DNA of 64,000 bases from NCBI GenBank assembly GCA_907163345.1, contig CAJQUN010001130.1, positions 1 through 64,000 on the forward strand, written 5' to 3'. Each line of letters begins with the position of its first letter. Position 1 is the stretch's first letter. Positions 12,871-25,889 of this stretch are shown here, piece by piece. The stretch comes from Haberlea rhodopensis. Lineage: Eukaryota; Streptophyta; Magnoliopsida; Lamiales; Gesneriaceae. The notes below the pieces were generated by a model. That model did not search any database and was not told the origin of the DNA. It saw nothing but the letters and a program-made list of their open reading frames with translations. Both the position numbers and the translations under genes were made by a program.

Positions 12871-13792
12871 GTTAGATAGCAGTTAGCTTATGATTTCACA
12901 AATAAGTAGCGACTCGGAAGGGGTTTTTTTTTATTTTTTTCCCCTCTATGATTTTATGTATGAGGCATATATATAGATGAAAAGCTTAATATAAAAGTTC
13001 GCAAGCATCTATACATCAAATTTTGCACATGTAATTAATTGTTATACCAATATTTGTCAGGACCAATTTTGGGTAGCATCAAAATGGACCCTCCCATCCG
13101 GTGGCTCAAAAGCGTGAGCCACATGACCGTGGTTCGCGCCTTCAAATGGAAGTTCGTCGCCATGATACCCATGCAGGAAGCTAATCCGAATATTGGCTTG
13201 GCTAAATTTGTTAAGACGAATGGCTACTACATTGGATTTCACTTAAAAGAGCATCTCATTAAAGGGCTGCGCATTGACAAGTCTCCAAGCGCAAAAGCAA
13301 ATTAGAATGCCCTTTTGAACAAACAAAATATAAAACAAATTATTTTCTAGCACAAATGTAAAGCACATAACATATTCTTGGCCTTTTGCCTTAGCATAAG
13401 TTCACGACCCAAAAAATAAAACTGAAACTCTGAAAAGAATTGGAAAACAAATCCCACCTCAAATCTCAGAATTAAGTTCCAAGAAAAATTGAATCAAACT
13501 CTATATAATTGCCCTGAGTGCTAAATAGAAATCTGAAGTGTTAGAAAACCAAGGTATCGGGCGAGAAATGAGAGCAGTATACGCAGGATTTTAGGAAAGG
13601 GTGCAAAAAAAGTTTAAAATCAAAATTTTGAGGTCAAAATATAATTTAATGAGGGCACTTGCCCCTCGCCCATGTGTGTGTCCGCCAATGAATGAGAGTG
13701 TTGAAAATAATACTCAAGCAACAAAATTTGAGTATTTGACTAAGCAAGAGATAAAATCAAAACAAGATTGTTTAGCTCAATCGGTATGAAAG

Positions 13793-14508
13793 CATGGTTT
13801 GCCGTCGCGGGAACGGTGCCTGGAACGCAGGTCACCGTTCCAGTTCTAATGATATTTCACGGAACGATCACGGCACGGATTTTTAAAAATAATATTACAA
13901 AAATTAAATTTTTCACAAATAGTTTAGTTATAAGTTCATTAAAATACACATAGCAATTTATTTTATTAATTAAACACAAATTAGAGTAGCCTAACAACTT
14001 TTATATAAAATACTGCCAATAAAAAATATTTAGAATTATTTCCTCACATATTTTTCAAAAGAATACTTATCTTATATCTAATTTGTATTTTTATAAACAC
14101 TAAAATATAGCACTAATTATTTTTTAAAATTAGTAACCCATATTTCCAAATTATTAATATCCTTTTTTTAATTTTTTTTAAATAAAATAGACATCCTTTA
14201 AATAAAACACGAAAAAGAAAAGTACAACTTTCTCACTTTCTCCTTCGTTTGTTTATTTCTCCCCAAACACATACAGGAGACATCAACAGAAAAAATTAGG
14301 GCAGGTATCAGCTCTTTCTTTCCCATTACTGGCCAAAGAACCGTTCCATACGAGAAAAACGGCTGTTCCACGCCGTGCCACCGATAAATCAGCGACTTTT
14401 GATTGTGGAACGCCTTTCCAAGAACAATCCCTTTACCACCTGGAACACCGGACAGGGGACAGGAGATCACCGTTCCGATTACGGAACTTCCCGTTTAGGT
14501 AAACCATG
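13793..14508. mobile_element. hAT-like non-autonomous element (duplication copy 2)
   Basis: This 716-bp element has the same position and ends as the one at 9873-10590, and the same 8-bp target duplication tatgaaag (13785-13792 and 14509-14516). The shared target site shows that it was present before the block was duplicated and did not insert independently. Confidence 0.8.
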
Positions 14509-16554
14509 TATGAAAGTGAATAATTGAAGGCTGCTTTACTAAAGTAAGTCAAATACAAATTGTATAAGTAAGTTATTTTCTATCTATAAACAAGTGTATT
14601 ATATTTTATATTTAATTAGAATCGGAGAAATGAGAATTGAGATAAGATGAGCAAAATCCCACGTCTCAAGACACTGAAACACCCAGCTATTGACAAAAAC
14701 AATTGAAGAAAATGAGCTTATAATTTTTATATTGGAATTTCAAAATTCAACCTTTTAAAAGAAGGTAATTTCCTGGGATGCATATCATCATAGGAGCAAC
14801 CTTCCCCTTGTTGCTGCCGCTTCTGAGACATTTCCAGGACCCCGCAAAGAAAACGAAGACACCAAGTGCCAACTCTTGTATTCTTTCTACGCTTTGATTA
14901 TGGTACTTCTCAAACGTATAAATGTAAAATATAGAGAAAGCAACCGCAGCGGCATGGAAGAAGAGAAGCAACAAAAAGTATATTTCTTCAGGGAAAAGAA
15001 ACAACCAACATGCAGTGATCCAATAAAGAAATTAAAAGTTCCACCGACCACGAGATACAAAAATACTAAAGCCCAGAGCAAAAGATAAACAGAAAATGGG
15101 CGTGGTCTTGTATGGGGAGTGGTATGAGATGATGAAATAACAAACGACTGGTAATGAGAATCTTAGGAAATCACAAATATAGTGTCCAAAAGCAATGAAT
15201 ATATGATTTAACCACATGGGCTTCAGATTCTCAACGATCCACGGCTTTCTAGGTTATTCAGAGGGTTTATTTGTTATTTTTGTGGGATTTGAGTTCAAAA
15301 TTTCTGAAAGGTTTTAGTGGTAAGGGATCACGATGAACTAAGCAAATATGAAGAGTCCGTACCACTTTACTTTTGTTATTCAGAATTATTAATGTACAAA
15401 ATAAGGAAAGATATGGCTATTTTAAGAAAAACAACAAAATTTCTCCAAAAGACCTTTTTGCCCCTTTACCTTCTACTAAAAGGCGCAGTGAACTGTACCG
15501 AAATAGTGTATTGTACATTTGTAGTTACTGTTTTTAAAACCGAACCGAACATGAAATAGATGCTATTATTAGTTACATGTTCGACTGGTTAAACCATTTA
15601 TTCAATCGATGATGACATCAGCATTATGTAATATATATTTTAAGTTTTGTAAAATATATAGTCCATGTATTTGTTATTGTTTCAAGTTGTTAACAATAAA
15701 AAAATATCATTACAACAACATAACATGTCAAACTTAAAAAATCAGATAAAATTAAATGTTCAACATAAAAAAATAACAATAAAACATATGAAAAAATAAC
15801 AAATAATGCCCAAAAATAACAATATCCCAAATTATAAGAAATATTTAAAATATTATAAAAGTATTCACATACATTATGATTTACGAGAAACTAAACATTT
15901 TTTATATATAATATACAAGATACATTTATTGAATTATATGGAATTTTTTATAAAAATATACATAAAATATTATTTTATTACTCATTTCAATAACAATAAA
16001 TTATATATAATATATTTTGTTCTAAAAATTTAATTTATACTTTTAATTCTCGTGCCACAAAATTACTTTTTTAAAAAAAAGAAAAAGAACCCACACAACC
16101 AATGCGACACCTGCAGCCAAACATAATTAATATGGATAGCAAAGTAACAAACTCAACCTAGTTTCTACGAAGTTTCCTTGGGACGACGACACTGGAATAT
16201 TTTTATTTTCTTCCTTCTAATCATTTATGACAATCTGGAAATTCGGGTGTACAATAATTATATTTCACATAATGATTTATTATTTATTTATATTTACTAA
16301 TTATATAACATATAACAATAAAATTTCAATGTGTAAAATTGAATTATGTAGACTTAAGAATTCTAACACATTTATGAAGTAGCATGCATGAATGTGCAGT
16401 GCAGGTACATTTTATCAGATCATAAAATATTAGTTCAAATGCTTTAAGTGGATGGGTGGCAGCGCATCCTCCTTCAAGTTATACGTACGTACGTAACTCC
16501 CTGATGTCCTGTTCGTTTCAAGCCTTAGGTAAATGAAGATGGTTGTGTTAGATC

Positions 16555-16761
16555 CAGTGGCAAACACACGATTTTAGATGGAGGATAAAGGAATTTAGAT
16601 GGTCAAAACATAATATTTGGGAGTAAAATGTAATTTTTGAGGAGCAAACATCGATTTTTGTAGGTAGAATGTAATTCTGCTTAAAAAATATTTTTTTTGA
16701 GTAATACAATTTTGTGTTTTTTTGCAAGGGGCACTTGCCACCAAACGTGGCTTCGCCTATG
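16555..16761. mobile_element. Small hAT-type MITE (duplication copy 2)
   Basis: This is the counterpart of 12665-12870. The left target repeat now reads gttagatc (16547-16554) against gttagata on the right (16762-16769), a substitution since duplication. Confidence 0.6.
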
Positions 16762-17108
16762 GTTAGATAGCAGTTAGCTTATGATTTCACAAATAAGTAG
16801 CGACTCGGAAGGGGTTTTTTTTATTTTTTTCCCCTCTATGATTTTATGTATGAGGCATATATATAGATGAAAAGCTTAATATAAAAGTTCGCAAGCATCT
16901 ATACATCAAATTTTGCACATGTAATTAATTGTTATACCAATATTTGTCAGGACCAATTTTGGGTAGCATCAAAATGGACCCTCCCATCCGGTGGCTCAAA
17001 AGCGTGAGCCACATGACCGGGGTTCGCGCCTTCGAATGGAAGTTAGTCGCCATGATACCCAATCAAGAAGCTAATCCGAATATTGGCTTGGCTAAATCTG
17101 TTAAGACG

Positions 17109-18225
17109 ATAAATTTAAGAGATGATACGGATGTTCATTGATGTATTGCATGCTCCAGTGGTTGTTTTAGGTATTCTTTCACGTTTCGATTAAAAGCATA
17201 ACTGACTCTTCTTCTACGCCATCTTGGACTTCCTGGAAAGAATGTATAGCATGAAATATAGTGTACCAAGTCTTTTCCATGATCAGATTTGTTCATGTAA
17301 GATATATTTGTTCCTATGATCCAAAGGTCTCAAAATGATATATGATGTTGACAAATGTGCACAAGTTAAGAAAGAATGGAAAGGGAAGAGAAGCAATATG
17401 TAAGAAAAAGCTTTGGTTGGATATAGTTGATTATGCAATTTTATTTGAAGAGCAAATAGTAGTTAAAGCTTGACCATGACTTGTTGTCTTATTATTTCCT
17501 TTGTCTTCCAATAGAAAATAATAATAAATACTCTTTGTTTTGTAGTCTTCAAGGAAAAGAAACGTTACTCTTTCTTTCATATCTTCATGGGAAGAATTAA
17601 TGCACATTATTTTGGTCAAGTGAAGTGAAATATATGATGAAAATGTTACATATAAAATTAAATTTTGCTTAATACACATACATATTCTTAGGTATTGCCA
17701 AAATGGAGTGTCAACAAAACCAAAAAAAGCTATATTTCATATTTGGCGCAATATGTTCGGATAAAAATATAATTTTTTTAGGTGAATTAGATATAGACGT
17801 TCTTTAGTTTAAATAATTACGAATTTTTCCATATAGTTTAAAAAATAACGTCTATCTCTATTACTATATATTTTTATTCCTAAACATAGGGGAGCTAACT
17901 ATAATTTTCCATCATTCATTACAATTTAAAGGGAATGAATTCATAACTCAGCTATTCTTCACGTGGTCTATCTATTATTGTTCAAACTAGATGTTAAAAG
18001 TTGCAATACAGTTATTATATATATAGGGAGACACATAATTTTCTCTAATTTTTTTAAAGAAAATCTTTATGAAATTTACATATTTCTTTCACAATAAAAC
18101 CGGTCCTATTCATTATCCTTCTATTTCCTACGGACAAATACACATTGAATTTATCATGAGCTAAATTTGTGAAAAATTTGCCACAAATAGATTAAAAATC
18201 CACATTTGCCTTCATAACTTCATCT
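17109..18225. other. Intergenic
   Basis: AT-rich sequence with no supported gene. The short frames here lack family similarity. Confidence 0.4.
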
Positions 18226-18230
18226 CATTT

Positions 18231-20362
18231 TGTAATACCCGAGTCTAATATTTGCATCTATATTTGACAAATGTGTTAGATCGTCATGTATTCTAGTATA
18301 ACGGCTTAAATATTCGTCGAAACGTGACGAGGCCAATTTTATTAAAAATATGACTCGTAAGGCTACTATTACTTTCATGTTTTCAGTTTTTTAGCAAATT
18401 CTACCAGAAGAATGAGAAAATTAATTTTGAAGTGTATCATTCGTACATAAATTTCTACATTTATATGTCTTGGTAGAGTGTGCATGTCAGAATCAAGTGA
18501 ATCCAAAGCCAAGTGAAAGCTAAGCCGTAGTTCTACAACTTTCATTTGGATTATTTTTGCTAATTCGAACATTCGATGTCCAAATTAATATATTTTTGAA
18601 ATAATAAAACAATGAATATTCTAGGGGTATTTTTGTAATTTCATATTTTTGAAAAAACAATAATTAAAAAAATCTGAAACTTTAACCGACATAAAATTGG
18701 ACTTGATATGTGTGTTGGGTGAAGAAAACACACATTTACACCTATTTCACCTACCAGAACCGAGAGTAGAGAAAAGAAAAAGAGTTTGGTGGTTTCTTCG
18801 ATTTTTGGATTCTGTGACGCCGATGAAACGTCAAATAAAATACATATTCAGAATCTTTGAGTTGTTAGCTTCAATATGAGGTAGCTTTCTATCGAGTTTT
18901 CTTGTATTTATGAAAAAACTAAATTTTTTGTATTGCTAGAAAATTATGAAACTAATATATATAATATATTAGATGATAATAAATAGTATTTGACAAGAAA
19001 TTTAAGATCATGTTGTAATTTCAATTTTATATGAATTTGATGTGTTTGAAATCCTAGATTTTAATGTTAGTCAACAAATTTAAATTAATTGGTGTATAAA
19101 AATAAGTTACTAGAATTTTAAATCATGATACTATTAACATAATAACAGTACGATGGAACGAAATTGCTTAAATGAATTAATAAATTTAGATAGGTGATAA
19201 TAAATGAAATTTGATTAATTAGTTGTTGAAGCAGATATTTGAATGGTGTAGGTTGATTGTCTACTATCTCGAAATCAAGCACATCAGTTATTGAAATGTA
19301 AGTAAAAATTCATCTTCAACTACAATGCATGAACATTGTATTTCTTATGATATTAATTGTGTTGGTGCTTGAATAAGGTGATATATATGTATTATTTGAT
19401 GTTCAAAATATTTATTTGATGTTGCATTAAATTAACTGTTCATTTGCATTTGCACGTGCATGCATATTACATTAGTATATTTGATGTCTGGTATGCACGA
19501 CATTATTTTGAGAAAAATGAAATATTTTGTTGACCACTGCTATGGCATCGAGGTTTGCGAGACAGACTTATATAATATTTTGAGTATAGCGGTGGGATAC
19601 TCCTCAGAGGATTAAAATGGTTGTTTGGGATGTGCCCTTAGTAATCATGAGGGATGGTCCGCTTGCTGATATTCTTCTTTTGATTGATGCGAAGTGGGAT
19701 ACTTCTCGAGTGATTGCAGTGGTTATTCGGTGATGTGCCTTTGGGGTTACTGGAGGATAGGTCATTCGACTATATTGATCATATATATTGGTTGTGTGCT
19801 TATTGATATTGTTCAGAGCTCTGTTCCGATGCTCATGAAAAATATGAATTAGAGTAAAACAATATATATATTTCTGAGTATGCCAATATATGTTTTACTA
19901 TTGTTTCATATCATTTTCATAGCATGCAAATTTTTATTTACTGGGCATTAGCTACGTAGTTCATGCATTGTAAGTGAGCATGACGATATCTGAGACTCGG
20001 ACTTATTGGGCAAGATGACGAGCTCCTATGGGTTTATGAGATCCGCATGGATGACGACCTACTGCACTATGGGGTTATCTTATTTTGATTTTTGAGTCTG
20101 CATATTTATCTTTTGAAAAACATGTGGGTTTTTTTGGGTATTTGTTAACTTTTGACTTCTAAATCTGCAGAATTATCTTTTGAGAAAATAAATAATGGTA
20201 TGTATATAGTGTGATTGTGACCCATATATATGATGGTGTTTATGGTGATATTGATTTTGATTTATATTGAGGTTGTTTTTGTGTCTTTGAATGTGATATA
20301 AACAGAGGAGATATTATCGAAATTTTTATACTGAGTTATTTCTATAAAATTTGGGTGTGACA
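18231..20362 (+). mobile_element. Solo LTR, probably Gypsy/Tekay-like (2132 bp)
   Basis: The element begins tgtaatacccgag and ends tttgggtgtgaca, the TG...CA ends usual for LTRs. It is flanked by a perfect 5-bp target duplication cattt (18226-18230 and 20363-20367). A tgtaataccc start, a gtgtgaca end and a length over 2 kb fit the long LTRs of Tekay/Del-type Gypsy elements; that assignment is inferred from memory of the family. There is no internal region or partner LTR nearby, so it most likely arose by LTR-LTR recombination. Orientation follows the LTR termini. Confidence 0.85.
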
Positions 20363-20367
20363 CATTT

Positions 20368-22685
20368 CTCCCCAAAATATCTACATTATACACGTACACT
20401 CGACTAATTTGTAAAACAAGATACAAGGCAACTATGCAGTCCCCTATTTTTCTTAATCTAAAGTTGATTACCCGTTGGGGAATGTCTAAGCATCATTTTC
20501 AAATATTTGGTTGGAAAATGAATTCAGTCTATTTCTAATTTAAATTCATATCTCATAAAAAGTAAATATCGAATTTACTATTTTTTTTTACTTGGCACTT
20601 CCTTGACTCTTGCATTTTTTGGTGTAAAATTACTTATTAAACTTTTGTATTAAAATTTAGCCAATGAGTCATTTTCGATTATTAGAACTGTTAATCAATG
20701 TAATCGATCTCGAGACATAGTTGTTCGTAAATATTTTTTATAATCTCAAATTTTAAAAAACTTCTTTTTGCAGATACAACTACAACTGATATAATATGTA
20801 ATATTCTATATGTTTTAGAGTTGGGAAAACAATCAAGTTATTTTATTTTATTTAGTATTCCAATTAAGTCTTTAATTTCTATATTTACAACTTCTTTTAA
20901 GGTTGTTAACTCCAAAAATATATCTAACCCAATTAAATAGTATTTTTTAGTTCGAACTCGACTCAAAGATTTTCTACTAACCCGAGCTCGACAAGCTTAG
21001 TTTTCGAGCGACAATTGAGTTGGAGTTCAAATTTACCACTTTTACAATTTAATTTTATTAAAATAAGTTGTTAAATTATATGGTTTACGAAATATTCAAT
21101 ACAAATATGCGTGTTTGAGTTTGTATAGAATAAAAGCACAAACTTATATGCATAAAACCTTTGTAAATTGGCTCCCTTGTTCAAACTCACCAGTCTCCAT
21201 TCTTGAATCCTCTCAGCCTGATAGGTATGAGATTAGATTCCAGTAAATTGTCCCGTACAAATTGACAACCAAGGCTAAGCTAGTCTATATATTATGATGT
21301 TAAATTTCCCCACCTGGAATAAGTGGGATACCGTACATTATCATGGGTTGGGACCTAGTATATCACCGTTATTATGATGTTATTTCAAGGGTGTCATAAT
21401 GTGGCCCTAGGATGACGACATATATCATCATCTCCAGTACTTAACTCTCCCTTGTGCATTTATGTCGCCAACCGATCAGATCTAAGATTTGGATCCATTC
21501 TAAATCAAAGTCCCATTTATTATTCGAATCTAAATCGTTATAGTTCCTGGTTTTGCTAATCTGTTTAATTACGACTTATTCTGATACCCCCACATAGTTT
21601 AATTCAAGATGTCATTTTGAATAATGGAGGCATCCCTCGCATGTGAAAATATGATGTATTTTATTGGGTCGTGGTATAAGTATTAAAGTTCGTTTATTGG
21701 AGCTGTTTGCTACAATTAGAAAGGCTGAATGATGACTTTTTGAGGTTTTGGAATTCTAGTCGATGATCAGTGGGAAGCTCAGAAAAAAGAGTTGTAGCTG
21801 TGAAATTGTGATCATGGTGGGTGGACCCACTAAAGGCGTGATTTCTTAGCTTAATAATTTGAGTTTAAAGTTGTGATTGATGTACTTCACTTGTACTAAA
21901 GGAATTATATTACTGTATAATCTTGATTTGGTTGCTTGGAAGACATAATTGGCCCAATTTTGTGCAGTTTCATTGTGATTCTGGACATTAGGGGTTGTCG
22001 AAAGTTTGGAGCTTCGATATAAAGTCAGTGGAGCTCATTTAGACCGTTAAGTGATGGGCATGCCACTGATTTTGAGTGAAAGATCTTTCTCCATGCACAC
22101 ACAGTTGTGCATAAATGTGGACACGCAAACTGCAAACACACTATAAAATTCATGAAACCTATATAAGCTTCAATACAAACCTTCTACAGCTGTCACTCGT
22201 GAACTTCTAAATTGCTTTGCATGGTAATCATTCTGGATATGGCTATCTTCGTTACACCATCTCGCACCATGCAGGATTCTATATAATAGAGACACTTAAA
22301 CTTTCCAAATGCTGACAAAAAGAATGAGTGAATTAGTTCTCAAAGAGATGATACAACTGTCAGAGATCCACTTAATTTTATTATCAAGAAGAGCACAAGC
22401 TTATATTGCTTTGGAACAAAATCTCACATTAAGAAAGTTGTCAACATTCGATTTCTGCAGAACTTTATCTATTCACATGACAACGGGTCTTCTAAATCAG
22501 CATAAGCACAGTACAGAGTGTATCAACAAACACCATAAGAGGACTAGAATAAATTACCCTGTGATTCAAAATATCGTTTATATACCCATACCACAAGGCT
22601 AAGAAGATGAGTCTAACAGTACACACTCATTGAAAGTCATGTAGGGGAAAAGAAAGACCAAACAGCTTCAAGGATTAAACTCTTC
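20368..22685. other. Intergenic
   Basis: No gene was recognised. A short patch at 20940-21025 has the tcgaactcgactc and gagctcgac words of decayed hAT-like ends. The last part is presumed 3' flank of the RING gene on the minus strand. Confidence 0.4.
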
Positions 22686-23839
22686 CTAAGACCTTGTTAT
22701 CATGCTACAAGAACGAGCCAATCGAGAAGTCAAACTGCCTCCATCCAATATTGCCTCTCCCTCAACTTGGTCATGGGAATACTGCTTCCTGCAGCCTGGA
22801 CAACGCCCATCTTCCTCCAGAATCCTCTTGTGACAAAAAAGGCAGAGCCTGAATCCACACAAACAAGGGAGAAAACTCGAGTCTGTGCAGTCTAACTCTT
22901 CAAAGCATATTGGGCATGATGTGGGGACTGGCCCAACATTCTTACATCCCCAAACAGATGCTCCAAGGCCAATGCGCCGCTCGGAATTCAAGGGGAAACT
23001 ATACTGCTTTGACAAAGTGGGCAGGCATTGAGGCCGAAAAGTATCATCCACCCTCCAAGCCCGGGAATTCACTGAAGGCCTCTGCGCACCCACTCTTCCA
23101 CTCTCTGGAATTGCATTTGAAATCTCAATCACTTGGTTCGTAATATCCAAATGAGAAGTGGAATTTTCATGGCTCTCAAACGGACCCATTTCTGAGTTAG
23201 GGATATGCTCTGGCTTTTTATCAGTTTCAGCCAATGCATCAGCCACAGACTCCCAATCATCCAGGCACCCATCGTCACCATCATTCCCATCTTCTTCCTC
23301 ACTGATAATTTCTGGATCACATCCATTGCTGCTAATGCTACTGCTCCGACTGCTGCTGCTGCTGCAGCTTCTGCTACTCGCAGTAAAGTTGGTCCCAGAA
23401 TGATTACTCCCCAATAAACTACTGATGAAACTGGTTGGACTATCTGAAGGTGAGGATTCAGAGTCGATGTAATGATGCATCAATGATCCATCTCCATAGC
23501 TCTCATCACCACCTCTTGGATTTATCTCCAATTTCTTCATCATCTGGCCCCTCTCATTCTCCATATGCACAGATGGCCCCCCATGTTTCCCCAATCCACT
23601 ATTTACTTCCTCCTTACACCTCCCCTTATTTTTTACTGGAAAAATATAAAATTACCATCATGGAATGTTTAACAAATAATTAGGTAAGACTTTGTTAAAT
23701 ATAGGTGCGTACACACACTAGCAGATAAATAAAAATAAATCAAAAGTAAACAAAACAGAAAGCTCCAGGACGCACATGCAATTGTTATATAATTAAATAC
23801 AAAATGCAGACAAATCATATGCCGTGTGGTTTTGTGTGT

Positions 23840-23880
<41 letters not shown>

Positions 23881-24345
23881 GTGTGGTATGTGTAAAAATT
23901 AGAACAATATCTTGCAAACCTTGAGAAAGCCACTGCTCACGACGGGCATCAAGCTTGCACTGCTTCAATTTCGCTGAACGATTAGCCTATGTTTTAGAAA
24001 ACAAATTCCGTAAATACAAAACGTCAAATATGACCACCAGAACGTAAATTGTACCAAGAAAGTTGTATCCTTGAAGACTTGGAATAAGAAAACACATTGA
24101 AATCCATAAATAAACGACATATTTACAGAATCACAAGCACCCCTACCCCTTAAAAAATAATCCTACAGCCTCACGAAAGAAGAATAAAAAAAACACATGG
24201 TGATACATGCAATATAATGCAAGCAAGAATTTGGTTATCCAACACAACTTACAAGACAAAAACGTACCCTCTTTTTCTTGGCGAAATCTTTGGGGTTTGA
24301 GGAGGCCATAGGGATAGAGGCACTGGGGATGGAATCAGAAACCAT
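22686..24345 (-). CDS. RING/U-box superfamily protein with a C-terminal C4C4 (NOT4-like) RING (364 aa)
   Basis: Three exons on the minus strand: 24345-24268, 23986-23920 and 23635-22686 (78+67+950 nt, 365 codons with stop), all with GT-AG borders and continuous frame. The N-terminus MVSDSIPSAS leads into a basic segment ending KQCKLDARREQWLSQ, conserved in plant homologues. A serine-rich run (about residues 130-152) and an acidic patch follow. The C-terminal RING is C289-x2-C292-x13-C306-x-C308-x4-C313-x2-C316-x10-C327-x2-C330. All-cysteine ligands and the words CPICFEEL and CPGC resemble the C4C4 RING of CNOT4, so an E3 ubiquitin ligase role is likely, possibly linked to mRNA turnover. The frame is open upstream of 24345, but that is the first fitting ATG. 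Intron 2 contains a 39-base G run. Confidence 0.9.
23840..23878. repeat. 39-base uninterrupted G homopolymer
   Basis: The plus strand has 39 consecutive G between gtgtgt and ttgtgtgg. It lies inside intron 2 of the minus-strand RING gene, so the pre-mRNA would carry a C run. The true length is uncertain because such runs are often misassembled. Confidence 0.9.
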
Positions 24346-25576
24346 CGCTGAGTCGAGTTGTTGATGAATCGGAAAAACCCTAAATTGATCGAAGATGAAA
24401 CGGTCGATTTTGAGAGAGAATGGATAACGGATTCCTCTGCTACGCTCAGGGTTACACAAAAACGAGGAATATATATGGAAACCGTGTGACAATTTTGTCC
24501 CTAGATTTTGATGGTTTTTGTGTGGCCCGGAATTAGGAAATCCGTAGTTTACCGAGGCGATGAGCGGGGTATTAATGTCATGTGACCGAAAATATCTCCA
24601 ATGATAGCTTTAAGCGACGTCGTCTGGTTAAAAAGTGAAAATTTGTATGAAGACTTTTCGGATGTTTATATAGTACGCTGAAATATATTATAAATTTGAA
24701 CTTTTAGAATTTGTTCAATTAAATCTTTCTTTCTTTCATTTTTTATGATGGAAAACCCGCCCGCTCGATCCTTTTTGGTCCGTATTAGATAAACCCTCAA
24801 GTTGATATAATAACCTATAAATTACGACAATTAGATAAATTATACTAAGCTCAGATTTAGTTAAATCTTGCTTTTATTTATAGATTATAGAAATGGTGGT
24901 TGGAGCTGTGGATATCGTTTCAACTGTTGGTAGACAAAGATCTTTCAACACATTCCATAATAATATCGGCTAAACGACGTCGTCATGATACTCATCATTA
25001 TTAAACAAATGAATGGCGGTTTGATAAATATCTTGGCTTTACTAGGTTGGTCTACAATTTTTGATCGGTAAAGACCAACTAACGTGTTGTATATAGTTTT
25101 CCATGTTCCACACTAATTCGCACAAAATTAAATTAGTCATAACCCCCATTATGGCCACAAAGCACTTATTAACCGTGAGAATCTCTTAAAACAACCAATA
25201 ATCATTATTATAAAAGAAAAAAATGAATATATATATATACCATTAATTTTTTTACACCATTTAGGTTATATAAGAAAAGGGGACGCCCCATGAATTTGAT
25301 TGTGTTAAATGACAAATTCTATATTATTTTCTTATAAATGAACTTTTTCATATTATAATTTTAATTATTTGAATTTAGTTTAACTCACCATAATATAGAA
25401 TCCTAGTTTCGCTCATACTAATATATAAATTTTTATTTTCCATACCGTACAAATCACACGAGTTTTTGATTCTACCACTTCTGTCATACATATTTATCTA
25501 TGGTGGAACTAGAAAAATAATTAGGGTATGCGAATATAATTTTTTAAAATTTATTATCAATATATATATATATATT
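24346..25576. other. Intergenic, presumed promoter of the RING gene
   Basis: No coding signal is seen. The first 200 bases are the presumed 5' leader and promoter of the minus-strand RING gene. The rest is AT-rich. Confidence 0.45.
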
Positions 25577-25722
25577 TAATTAATTACCCAATTATTTGCA
25601 AATATTATATTAAAAATAAAAATTCATTCACATTAATTTATTTTTATATTCATTTTAATAATAAATGTGAATGTGTATTCATTTTTTATATAATATTTGC
25701 AAAAAAATTGGGTAATTAATTA
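25577..25722. repeat. AT-rich foldback/palindromic element (146 bp)
   Basis: The left arm taattaattaccca... aaatattatat ... attcacatt is repeated inverted as aatgtgaat ... tataatattt ... tgggtaattaatta. The arms are each about 60 bp with a few mismatches, and the loop is about 30 bp. It resembles a small MITE. No clear target duplication was found because the left flank is an (AT)n run. Confidence 0.7.
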
Positions 25723-25889
25723 TACAACACCTCATTTATGATTAAAAATGAATAAAACACATTTATGATTAAAAGTGAATAAAACGCCACTAGAAGTGAT
25801 CGAACTTGGATCACCCAGGTTTCAATTTCGAACTAATTCATTACGTCATGCAGATGTTTACAAAACAAGTACAGCATTTATATGTAAAC

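Larger units (their letters stand above)
9300..13218. repeat. Tandem direct duplication, copy 1 (3919 bp)
   Basis: The block is repeated immediately downstream at 13219-17108 with long stretches identical by eye and only scattered substitutions and small indels. The left edge reads aatacg|aatggctac, the internal junction aagacg|aatggctac and the right edge aagacg|ataaat, so all three share acg. This is a simple tandem duplication with a 3-base microhomology. Each copy holds a hAT-like element, a small MITE, a 480-bp segment with hydrophobic minus-strand frames (10829-11299 here) and AT-rich filler. No intact gene was recognised in either copy. Confidence 0.93.
13219..17108. repeat. Tandem direct duplication, copy 2 (3890 bp)
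   Basis: This is the second copy of the block at 9300-13218. It is 29 bp shorter because of small indels, for example a loss near 16496 where copy 1 has extra sequence after acgtacgtacgta. The shared sequence ends at acg (17106-17108), after which unrelated DNA follows. Confidence 0.93.

Noticed and set aside
13039..13305. Plus-strand frame spanning the tandem-duplication junction
   Set aside because: It is created by the junction, and copy 2 diverges at the end. No domain was recognised.
15806..16033. 75-residue Ile/Tyr/Lys-rich plus-strand frame
   Set aside because: Composition mirrors AT-rich DNA; the counterpart in duplication copy 1 is not open.
23158..23403. Leu/Ser-rich plus-strand frames opposite the RING gene
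   Set aside because: They are antisense shadows of the serine-rich region of the minus-strand exon 3.
23669..23968. Proline-run protein (minus strand)
   Set aside because: The prolines come from the 39-G tract in an intron; only the 23920-23986 part is exon.
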